In this document: one piece after another, positions 1-4,888 of the stretch
How positions within the stretch are numbered: position 1 is the first letter of the stretch
Layout: each line of letters begins with the position of its first letter
Source of the DNA: an uncultured Elusimicrobia bacterium
GTDB taxonomy: Bacteria; Elusimicrobiota; Endomicrobiia; Endomicrobiales; Endomicrobiaceae
Length of the DNA: 9,955 bases
Direction: 5' to 3'
Assembly (NCBI GenBank): GCA_947168325.1
Contig: CAMVLN010000050.1
Location: 1-9,955 of the forward strand
Translations under genes and position numbers: made by a program
The notes under the pieces: model-generated
Seen by the model: the letters and a program-made list of their open reading frames with translations, nothing else
What the model was told of the DNA's origin: nothing
Databases searched by the model: none

Positions 1-102
1 CAAATGGCTATTTGTGGAAATAAATTTGTTAAAGAAAATTTTTCTAAACAAAAATTTGTAGACAATATCACAAAAATATACGAGAGTATATTAAATGTTT
101 AA
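1..102 (+). CDS. C-terminal tail of a probable GT4-like glycosyltransferase (5' truncated by window)
   Basis: Reading frame 1 is open from the window edge to TAA at 100-102 and gives 33 residues. The tail has the pattern FVKENFS (residues 9-15 of the visible part) followed by a basic/hydrophobic helix ending in IYESIL. That resembles the last helix of many GT4 (glycosyl transferase group 1) enzymes, where an 'F..e.FS' turn precedes a helix ending 'iYe.ll'. The stop overlaps the lpxK start by 8 nt, so the two genes are probably co-transcribed and translationally coupled. A lipopolysaccharide sugar transferase would fit the next two genes. What is seen is only the open frame and the tail pattern. 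The family call is inference from a very short fragment, and a KdtA-like or unrelated enzyme is possible. Confidence 0.45.
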   Translation, partial: QMAICGNKFVKENFSKQKFVDNITKIYESILNV

Positions 103-1126
103 ATATTTGGTGTATCCTTTTACATTAATTTATTATCTTTTATCAAAATTAAACAAATATTTAACTAAATCAAAAAAATTATATAGACCTGTGATAAGTA
201 TAGGAAATATTACCTGGGGTGGAAGTGGTAAAACACCAATGGCAATAGAAGTTGCAAAATATATTCTAAGTTTAGGTAAAAATCCAGTGATATTGTCAAG
301 AGGATATAAAAGAAAAAATAATAAAATAAAAAATATTATAGTTAGGAATAATAATAAAATTTTGGCAGATGTTTCTTGTTCTGGGGATGAACCTTATATG
401 ATGGCAAACCAACTGAACTGTCCTATAATAGTCGGGGCGAACAGATATGAAAGTGCAAAGATAGCAAAAGTGTTTGCTCCAGATATTTTTATATTAGATG
501 ATGGTTTCCAACATTGGAAAATTCAAAGAGATTTGGATATAGTTTGTATAAATTCTTTAAATCCTTTTGGCAATTTGATGACAATACCTTCAGGAATATT
601 AAGAGAAAAGAAGTCTGCACTTAAAAGAGCCAATCTTGTGGTATTAACTAATTGTAATTTATCTGATAAACAAAATATAGAAAACATAAAAAAAGAAATT
701 TTTAAAATTACAGGGCAAAAGCCTATAGAAACATCATATAAAAATTATGAAATAGTTTCTATGAAAGGCAATATAAAAATTGTAGATATAGATAGTTTTA
801 AAAAACAAAAAATTTTTGTAGCGGTTTCTGCAATAGGATCACCAGAAAATTTTATAAATACAGTTGAAAATTTAGGGGTACAAATAAAAGATAAATTTAT
901 TTTTTCAGATCATCATAAATATACAAAACAAGAAATAATTAATATTGTAAGTGGGTTAAAAGATAACGAGAAAATTATTACTACATCTAAAGATGCGGTA
1001 AAAATAAATGAAGTTATAGATGAAAATATAAAAGAGAAAATATATGTTTTAAATGTATCAATATATTTTGAAAAGGGTAAAGAAGTTTTAGAAAAAGAAA
1101 TAAAAAAATTATTAGAGAAAAAATAA
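95..1126 (+). CDS. lpxK: Tetraacyldisaccharide 4'-kinase LpxK
   Basis: Membrane-associated lipid A kinase. It transfers the ATP gamma-phosphate to the 4' position of tetraacyldisaccharide-1-phosphate to form lipid IVA, at the inner face of the cytoplasmic membrane. The 343 residues match the usual length of about 330. A hydrophobic N-terminal segment (about residues 5-18) acts as membrane anchor. The P-loop is GNITWGGSGKT at 37-47, followed by SRGY (68-71), GDEP (97-100, whose Asp fits the proposed catalytic-base region), the Walker-B-like LDDGFQH (134-140) and FSDHHKY (270-276). All are characteristic LpxK blocks and nothing looks missing. The ATG at 95 has a modest GAGAG Shine-Dalgarno 8 nt upstream and overlaps the preceding gene by 8 nt. 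The stop shares one base with the next gene's ATG (TAATG), so translational coupling is likely. Its presence implies the organism makes lipid A. Confidence 0.95.
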   Translation: MFKYLVYPFTLIYYLLSKLNKYLTKSKKLYRPVISIGNITWGGSGKTPMAIEVAKYILSLGKNPVILSRGYKRKNNKIKNIIVRNNNKILADVSCSGDEPYMMANQLNCPIIVGANRYESAKIAKVFAPDIFILDDGFQHWKIQRDLDIVCINSLNPFGNLMTIPSGILREKKSALKRANLVVLTNCNLSDKQNIENIKKEIFKITGQKPIETSYKNYEIVSMKGNIKIVDIDSFKKQKIFVAVSAIGSPENFINTVENLGVQIKDKFIFSDHHKYTKQEIINIVSGLKDNEKIITTSKDAVKINEVIDENIKEKIYVLNVSIYFEKGKEVLEKEIKKLLEKK

Positions 1127-1698
1127 TGAAAAGAATAAATAAATTGTTCCCTGCAATATTTTTAGATAGAGATGGAACAATTAATCACGATAAAAATTAT
1201 TTAAGAGATGAGAAAGATTTGATACTTTACAAAAATATAGAAAAACCGTTACAAAAATTTAGAGAAATGGGATTTAAAATTGTAATTGTTACAAACCAGT
1301 CAGGTATAGCAAGAAATTATTTTACTTTAACAAAATTGAAACAAATAAACTCTAAATTAATGAGTATGTTAAAAAAGTTGAATGTGAAAATAGATGGAAT
1401 ATATTACTGTCCACATGGACCAAAAGATATTTGTAATTGTAGGAAACCTAAAATTGGTATGGCTTTACAAGCAGCAGAAGAATTAAGTATAGATTTACAA
1501 AAGTCATATATGATAGGAGATAGTGTTAGAGATTATTTGTTTGGATACAATTTTGGAGGTAAAGGTTTATTGGTTCTAACAGGACATGGTAGGAAACAAT
1601 TTGCAAAAGTAAAAGATGAAAAACAAAAACCTTTGGCGGTTGTAAGAAATTTATTACAATCAGTTAAAGTTATAAAAAAAGATTATGAAAAAAATTAA
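1126..1698 (+). CDS. gmhB: GmhB-type HAD phosphatase (D-glycero-D-manno-heptose 1,7-bisphosphate 7-phosphatase family)
   Basis: Cytoplasmic HAD-IIIA hydrolase that most likely removes the 7-phosphate of heptose 1,7-bisphosphate on the ADP-/GDP-heptose route to the LPS core. The 190-residue length is typical of GmhB. HAD motif I is FLDRDGTIN (12-20; nucleophile D14, acid/base D16). Motif II is TNQSG (56-60). The family-specific zinc site is C95-x-H97 with C103-x-C105, followed directly by RKP (106-108), and motif IV is GDSVRD (131-136). Together the zinc loop and RKP separate GmhB from generic HADs. Histidinol-phosphatase relatives (HisB-N) share much of this, so the exact substrate is inferred mainly from the lpxK neighbour. 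The start ATG overlaps the lpxK TAA by one base, and there is no strong Shine-Dalgarno, which fits coupling. Confidence 0.88.
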   Translation: MKRINKLFPAIFLDRDGTINHDKNYLRDEKDLILYKNIEKPLQKFREMGFKIVIVTNQSGIARNYFTLTKLKQINSKLMSMLKKLNVKIDGIYYCPHGPKDICNCRKPKIGMALQAAEELSIDLQKSYMIGDSVRDYLFGYNFGGKGLLVLTGHGRKQFAKVKDEKQKPLAVVRNLLQSVKVIKKDYEKN

Positions 1699-1876
1699 AA
1701 TTTTAATAATGATAGTTCTTATAATATTACCAGTTTATGCTCAAAATGTTGCCGGTGTTTGTGCAACAAAAGATTTTTTTAAATATTCTTCTAATTTTCA
1801 ATGGAGACAACTTAAGGGAAGTTTACATGGAAAAGAATCTTTGATTTTCATGTTTATTGGAAATTTATTAAAGTAG
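1685..1876 (+). CDS. Small secreted protein, possibly a frameshifted gene fragment
   Basis: The family is not recognised. The 63-codon frame starts 14 nt inside the end of gmhB. It opens with a convincing signal peptide: basic KKIK at 2-5, a hydrophobic core through about residue 16, and a VYA-Q cleavage-like site near 19-20. About 42 residues follow, with a lone Cys at 26, before TAG. There is no clear Shine-Dalgarno. From 1816 the -1 frame is open for 37 sense codons to TAA at 1927-1929. It reads aromatic/basic, protein-like sequence (FTWKR, FDFHVYWKF, KCISEIKGFK), so a one-base deletion near 1813-1830 may have split an ancestral ~80-residue exported protein. The alternatives are a genuine 63-residue product or chance openness in AT-rich DNA. 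Position suggests it was the last gene of the LPS run. Confidence 0.4.
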   Translation: MKKIKILIMIVLIILPVYAQNVAGVCATKDFFKYSSNFQWRQLKGSLHGKESLIFMFIGNLLK

Positions 1877-1905
1877 GCAAATGTATATCGGAAATAAAAG
1901 GATTT

Positions 1906-1927
1906 AAAAGTGATAGTATCATTTTTT
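1906..1927 (+). terminator. Possible weak intrinsic terminator after the lpxK run
   Basis: AAAAGTGA (1906-1913) can pair with TCATTTTT (1919-1926) around a 5-nt loop, giving an 8-bp stem with one G-T wobble. It ends in a run of six T (1922-1927). The stem is almost all A-T, so it would be weak, but it lies just where the lpxK-gmhB run ends and before the convergent acpS gene. Only one G-C pair is present; treat as tentative. Confidence 0.3.
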
Positions 1928-1929
1928 AA

Positions 1930-2142
1930 TATTACTTCTTTTTTTTATGTATTACTTTAAAAATCATATTTTATTCTAGTAGCTGTTTCTTCACTAAATA
2001 TGTATCGTGTCCTAATATATATTAGGAAATATTTATATAAAATTTATTTGTTTAATAATAATTTCATTTCTTGCTTTATTAAAACTTATGTTAGTGCACA
2101 ATTATGTTTTAATTATAACTTCTATATTTTAGATTGCAAATA
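1930..2142. other. Non-coding gap between convergent gene ends, with an 18-bp perfect palindrome
   Basis: No credible ORF, RNA gene or terminator is visible on either strand here. The one clear structure is TCCTAATATATATTAGGA at 2010-2027, a perfect 18-bp palindrome with no spacer. Neither side carries a T run typical of an intrinsic terminator. The gap separates the + strand lpxK run from the 3' end of acpS on the - strand, so a transcription-stop role would be expected but is not shown. Confidence 0.5.
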
Positions 2143-2475
2143 TTATATATTATAAATTGCTACTGCTACAACTGTAGTTTTACTATGAGAAAAAGAAACT
2201 TCTATATTTTTTCTTTTTTTATTTTTTATATAAACTTCTGGTTTTCCGGAGATAGAATTTCTAAAAGATATATCTTTTATTTTAATTGTAGAATTGTTTA
2301 ATGCTTTAAAAACTGCTTCTTTTCCAGCAAATCTAACTGCAAAATGTTGTACAAAAGTTTTTTTAGAAAAGCAATATTCTTTTTCTTCTTTAGAAAATAT
2401 TTTATCAATAAAATTTTTATCTTTTACAAGTGTTGAAAATCGTTTTATTTCTTCAATATCTATACCAATAGTCAT
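2143..2475 (-). CDS. acpS: Holo-[acyl-carrier-protein] synthase AcpS
   Basis: Transfers the 4'-phosphopantetheine of CoA to the serine of apo-ACP, activating it for fatty-acid synthesis and so indirectly for lipid A. It is a cytoplasmic enzyme, normally trimeric. The protein has 110 residues, at the short end of the usual 115-125. Conserved blocks are GIDIEEI (4-10; D6 fits the Mg ligand), the helix FAGKEAVFKAL (49-59; E53 the second Mg ligand, lysines for CoA phosphates) and SFSHS (94-98) in the final strand. The start ATG has a good AGGA Shine-Dalgarno (TCCT at 2482-2485 on the + strand) 6 nt upstream. It is transcribed alone, convergent with the lpxK run and divergent from pal. A plausible promoter lies about 130 bp upstream of the start. 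The open frame on the opposite strand is a shadow. Confidence 0.93.
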   Translation of the reverse strand: MTIGIDIEEIKRFSTLVKDKNFIDKIFSKEEKEYCFSKKTFVQHFAVRFAGKEAVFKALNNSTIKIKDISFRNSISGKPEVYIKNKKRKNIEVSFSHSKTTVVAVAIYNI

Positions 2476-2601
2476 TTTTAGTCCTATTATTAAGATGATA
2501 TTACAATATTTGAAAATTACTAATAAAAATAAGTAAGAAGTATCCTCTTATATTGTGATATAATCTACCATATAATTATTTATTCTTTTTCGTTTAATAC
2601 G

Positions 2602-2631
2602 ATTATATTTAGTATTTTCTTTTTTAGTCAA
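2602..2631 (-). promoter_or_regulatory. Candidate sigma70-type promoter for acpS
   Basis: On the - strand, TTGACT (2631-2626) is followed after an 18-bp spacer by a perfect TATAAT (2607-2602). Transcription would start near 2594-2596 and leave a leader of about 120 nt before acpS. The -35 is one base off consensus. A second TTGACT lies 7 bp further upstream (2638-2633) as a direct repeat, but it is too far from the -10 to serve. TATAAT-like sequences are frequent in DNA this AT-rich, hence moderate confidence. Confidence 0.5.
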
Positions 2632-2646
2632 TAGTCAAAATATACT

Positions 2647-2838
2647 TTACAAAAGGAAAAACGATATACAAAATAATAAAATAAATACTACAAACACATT
2701 CAGAATTCTAACATTTAAAACCCAAAGAATATACAAAAAACTCTGTAAAAGTTCAAACATAAATATTATATTAGAAATAGTATAAATAGACAATATAATT
2801 TTCAAAGTCAAAAAAATAGATATGCCTATTATGCCCAT
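2647..2838 (-). CDS. Doubtful 63-residue hydrophobic ORF
   Basis: The frame encodes an almost wholly hydrophobic peptide, enough for two membrane segments (about 3-30 and 46-63), with hardly any charged residues. The ATG at 2838 has no Shine-Dalgarno (only A-rich sequence upstream) and lies inside one arm of the 15-bp inverted repeat. Length and hydrophobicity loosely recall YggT-type small membrane proteins, but the conserved prolines of that family are absent. It could be a decayed copy, a small real membrane protein, or just T-rich DNA read as Phe/Leu/Ile. It stops before the acpS promoter, so co-transcription with acpS would need a further upstream promoter that I do not see. No function is assigned. 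Confidence 0.2.
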   Translation of the reverse strand: MGIIGISIFLTLKIILSIYTISNIIFMFELLQSFLYILWVLNVRILNVFVVFILLFCISFFLL

Positions 2839-2851
2839 TTTTTTGACTTTG
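2803..2851. repeat. Perfect 15-bp inverted repeat with 19-nt loop
   Basis: CAAAGTCAAAAAAAT (2803-2817) is exactly complementary to ATTTTTTTGACTTTG (2837-2851), with a 19-nt centre. The outer arm ends sit 6 bp upstream of the pal -35 element. The stem has its G-C pairs at the open base and A-T pairs next to the loop, unlike a classical terminator, and no T run follows it. It may be an operator, a cruciform, or the ends of a small element remnant. Confidence 0.75.
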
Positions 2852-2857
2852 GCTAAC

Positions 2858-2887
2858 TTGACAACAAAAGCACTTAATGTATATAAT
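2858..2887 (+). promoter_or_regulatory. Near-consensus sigma70-type promoter of the pal-tol operon
   Basis: A perfect TTGACA (2858-2863) and a perfect TATAAT (2882-2887) are separated by 18 bp, one more than optimal. Predicted start is near 2893-2895, giving a leader of about 25 nt that carries the AAGGGGA Shine-Dalgarno of pal (2907-2913), 6 nt before the ATG. No other promoter of this quality, and no terminator, is seen between here and the window end, so it may drive pal through the GT39 gene. Confidence 0.75.
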
Positions 2888-2919
2888 AAAAAGTTGTTTT
2901 ATTAAAAAGGGGATTGTAA

Positions 2920-3435
2920 ATGAAGAATTATTTTTTGGTTGTTTTGTTGTTTGTATGCTTTGCTGTTAATTCTTGTGCAAAAAAGCAGACTGTCGTTGCG
3001 AAGGATAATGAAAAAGTTGCTGTAGAAAAACAAATTCCTATTGGTTCTATACCTGATTTTTCTCAAGAGCCGTCGATTAGAGGAACAGAAACAGAAAAAA
3101 CTCCAGATTTTGAAATAGTATACTTTCCTTTTGATAGTAGTGTTATTTCTAGTGCTACATTGGAAACACTAAACAAAAATGCAAAATATTTAAAAGATAA
3201 TGCTACAGTCAATATTGTTGTTGAAGGGCATTGTGATGAGAGAGGAACAACAGAATATAATTTAGCTTTAGGGCAAAAAAGAGCTGTAAAAGTAAAAGAA
3301 TATTATGTTCAGTTAGGAGTAAAACCAAATAGAATTGCTACGGTTTCTTATGGAGAGGAAATGCCACAAGATACGAGACATAATGAGGCTGGCTGGGCAA
3401 GAAATAGAAGAGCAGAAACTAAAATAATTAAGTAA
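2920..3435 (+). CDS. pal: Peptidoglycan-associated lipoprotein Pal
   Basis: Outer-membrane lipoprotein that binds peptidoglycan and TolB, tethering the outer membrane to the wall, especially at the division site. It has 171 residues, normal for Pal. A lipoprotein signal (hydrophobic 5-16, lipobox VNSC) puts the acylated cysteine at 19. A flexible linker (20-63) precedes the OmpA-like domain (about 64-171). Within that are YFPFDSS (68-74), EGHCDERGT (102-110; the D-E-R-G-T peptidoglycan-diaminopimelate site), YNLALGQKRA (113-122), VSYGEE (142-147) and NRRAE (162-166). The Cys105 where many Pal proteins have Thr is a small oddity. The start is supported by AAGGGGA and the strong promoter just upstream. 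First gene of the Tol-Pal run; cpoB follows after 15 nt. Confidence 0.96.
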   Translation: MKNYFLVVLLFVCFAVNSCAKKQTVVAKDNEKVAVEKQIPIGSIPDFSQEPSIRGTETEKTPDFEIVYFPFDSSVISSATLETLNKNAKYLKDNATVNIVVEGHCDERGTTEYNLALGQKRAVKVKEYYVQLGVKPNRIATVSYGEEMPQDTRHNEAGWARNRRAETKIIK

Positions 3436-3450
3436 ATAATGAATAATTAG

Positions 3451-4167
3451 ATGAAAATAAATTTATTGTTGTTGTCTTTGATTTTATTGATAGGGTGTTT
3501 TTCTAGTAGGCAAGTAGATATTGATTCTTTAGAAAAAGAAATTGCTAGTTTACAGATAAAATGTGCTGGTTTAGAAACTAAACAGGCTGAACTTTATTCT
3601 AAGTATGAAGAAAGTTTAGTAAATATTGATACTAATAAAGCTTCTATTCAAGAATTGTATAAAAAGACGGTTCAGTTGTCACAGGAAGTTGATGAAATAA
3701 ATATTGTTTTAAAAAATAAAGCATGTAGTGCTTCTGCAGTAACAGATATCCGTGTTCCATCAAAATTGTATGAAAATGCATACAATGATTTTTTAATAGG
3801 GAAATATGAAGTTGCAATAATGGGTTTTAAGGCTTTTATAAAACAATATAAGGAACATGAATTGGCCGTTCAAGCACAATATTATATAGCAGAAGCATTA
3901 TACTCTCAGAATAAATTTGTCAATGCCTATGAAGAATATAGTAAAGTTGAAGCTAATTATCCAAACTCAGAATTCATATCTTCATCAAGGTTAAAGATGG
4001 CATTGTGCTTGGAATTATTAGGTAAAAAACAAGAATCTATTATTGTTTTACAATCAATACTGAAAGATTTTCCTAATAGTTCAGAAGTTTTTGCTGCAAA
4101 AGAAAAGATAAAACTATACAACAACACAAAAACAAATGGAAAAGGAAAAAGTAAAAACAAAAATTAA
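3451..4167 (+). CDS. cpoB: Cell division coordinator CpoB / Tol-Pal YbgF-like TPR lipoprotein
   Basis: In E. coli, periplasmic CpoB (YbgF) binds TolA and links the Tol system with peptidoglycan synthesis at division. Here residues 1-16 form a lipoprotein-type signal with LIGC at 13-16, so the mature protein may be lipid-anchored at C16, unlike the soluble E. coli protein. Residues about 23-88 are a heptad-like, charged coiled coil (the trimerisation region). Residues about 104-222 contain three TPR units: LYENAYNDFLIGKYE..., then AQYYIAEALYSQNKFVNAYEEY..., then RLKMALCLELLGKKQES.... The tail (224-238) is Lys/Asn-rich and overlaps the next gene. The ATG lies 15 nt after pal without a good Shine-Dalgarno, suggesting reinitiation or coupling. 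An open frame on the opposite strand near the 3' end is a shadow. Confidence 0.88.
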   Translation: MKINLLLLSLILLIGCFSSRQVDIDSLEKEIASLQIKCAGLETKQAELYSKYEESLVNIDTNKASIQELYKKTVQLSQEVDEINIVLKNKACSASAVTDIRVPSKLYENAYNDFLIGKYEVAIMGFKAFIKQYKEHELAVQAQYYIAEALYSQNKFVNAYEEYSKVEANYPNSEFISSSRLKMALCLELLGKKQESIIVLQSILKDFPNSSEVFAAKEKIKLYNNTKTNGKGKSKNKN

Positions 4168-4888
4168 ATTAGATAAACTAGGGTTGCTTCCATTTATTGT
4201 TTTGTCTGTGTTTTTTCATATTTTATTTTTTTGGGTGTGTTCCTATAGCAAAGTAAATAGGGATTTTTTTGTACAAATTCCTTTTGAAGTTTCTTTTTAT
4301 TCGCCAGTAGAAAGTAAAGGTAAAGCATATATAGACTCTACTTTAGAGAAGAAAAAAACTATTGAAAGTATAAAAAAGAATAAAATTAAAGAGTCTAAAA
4401 ATAGTAAAGATGATATGTTAGTAAAAAAAGGAAAACAGAAAATTTATAAAAAAGAAAAAAAAGTTAAAAAAGAACAAACAAAAAAAGAACAAATAAAAGA
4501 AGAACAAACAGAAGTTAGAAATAATATTAAAGATGAAACTTCTCAAAAAATATCTGCTACTACAGATAGTCAAGTAGTTGCTAATTCTAAAGCTATTATG
4601 TTTGAAAACAAAAATTTTAAATATTCTTATTATACAAACACAATAGTTAAAAAAATTAGGAAATATTGGCAATGGTCGCAAACAACAGAATTTTATAGAG
4701 CCGTTGTTTATTTTAGGATTTTAAAAGATGGTTCAATTGATGAAGTGAAAATAAAAGAAAGTTCTAAAAATGAAGAGTTTGATCAAAATGTTATAAGAAC
4801 TGTAAAATTATCTAGCCCTTTTGCTCCGTTGCCATTAGGATATACTGAAAGTTATTTAGGAGTTTATTTTGAATTTAAATATAATTAA
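4136..4888 (+). CDS. tolA: TolA/TonB-like energy-transducing periplasmic rod protein
   Basis: Functional counterpart of TolA. An inner-membrane anchor takes energy from TolQR and a C-terminal domain contacts TolB/Pal across the periplasm. A short basic N-terminus (1-15) precedes one membrane helix (16-37) carrying S24-x3-H28, the SxxxH signature of TonB/TolA helices that engage the ExbB/TolQ motor. Residues about 60-150 are a Lys/Glu-rich rod with three tandem 5-residue units, KKEQT-KKEQI-KEEQT (111-125; DNA 4466-4510, 15-bp period). The C-terminal TonB-type domain spans about 165-250, with VYFRILKDGSIDEV (191-204), a conserved D216 and SSPFAPLP (226-233). By sequence the C-terminus is more TonB-like than E. 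coli TolA-like; the gene order makes the Tol role likelier. The start overlaps cpoB by 32 nt with no clear Shine-Dalgarno; TTG at 4184 is an inferior alternative because it would remove the cytoplasmic basic segment. Confidence 0.85.
   Translation: MEKEKVKTKIKLDKLGLLPFIVLSVFFHILFFWVCSYSKVNRDFFVQIPFEVSFYSPVESKGKAYIDSTLEKKKTIESIKKNKIKESKNSKDDMLVKKGKQKIYKKEKKVKKEQTKKEQIKEEQTEVRNNIKDETSQKISATTDSQVVANSKAIMFENKNFKYSYYTNTIVKKIRKYWQWSQTTEFYRAVVYFRILKDGSIDEVKIKESSKNEEFDQNVIRTVKLSSPFAPLPLGYTESYLGVYFEFKYN
4466..4510 (+). repeat. Three 15-bp tandem repeats in the tolA-like rod
   Basis: Three consecutive 15-bp units encode KKEQT, KKEQI and KEEQT with the shared core AAAGAACAAA or GAAGAACAAA. The surrounding DNA (about 4415-4510) is nearly pure purine with A runs up to eight bases. 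The repeat falls in the periplasmic rod, where length variation is usually tolerated. Confidence 0.8.
4858..4871 (+). promoter_or_regulatory. Shine-Dalgarno deciding the TTG start of tolB
   Basis: AGGAG at 4858-4862, inside the 3' end of the tolA-like gene, is followed after 6 nt by TTG (4869-4871) in the tolB frame. This is one of the best ribosome sites in the window and supports a non-ATG start that gives a complete signal peptide. The first in-frame ATG comes only much later, inside the mature domain. Confidence 0.75.

Larger units (their letters stand above)
2476..2919. other. 444-bp divergent intergenic region between acpS and pal
   Basis: This very AT-rich spacer separates two diverging transcription units. 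It contains an acpS-directed promoter candidate (2602-2631), a doubtful 63-codon ORF on the - strand (2647-2838), a perfect 15-bp inverted repeat (2803-2851) and a near-consensus pal promoter (2858-2887). No tRNA, rRNA or recognised riboswitch is visible. The stretch 2486-2601 shows nothing beyond A/T-rich sequence. Confidence 0.6.

Noticed and set aside
2294..2536. 80-codon open frame on the + strand opposite acpS
   Set aside because: It lies wholly over the well-supported acpS gene and its leader, shows no family motif, and is explained by the AT-rich antisense of a real gene.
2647..2838. Assignment of the 63-codon hydrophobic ORF to the YggT family
   Set aside because: Only size and hydrophobicity agree; the conserved prolines and the arginine-rich loop of YggT are not visible and there is no ribosome site.
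4418..4681. 87-codon Phe-rich open frame on the - strand inside the tolA-like gene
   Set aside because: Poly-Phe/Leu composition is just the complement of the Lys/Glu-rich rod coding sequence.
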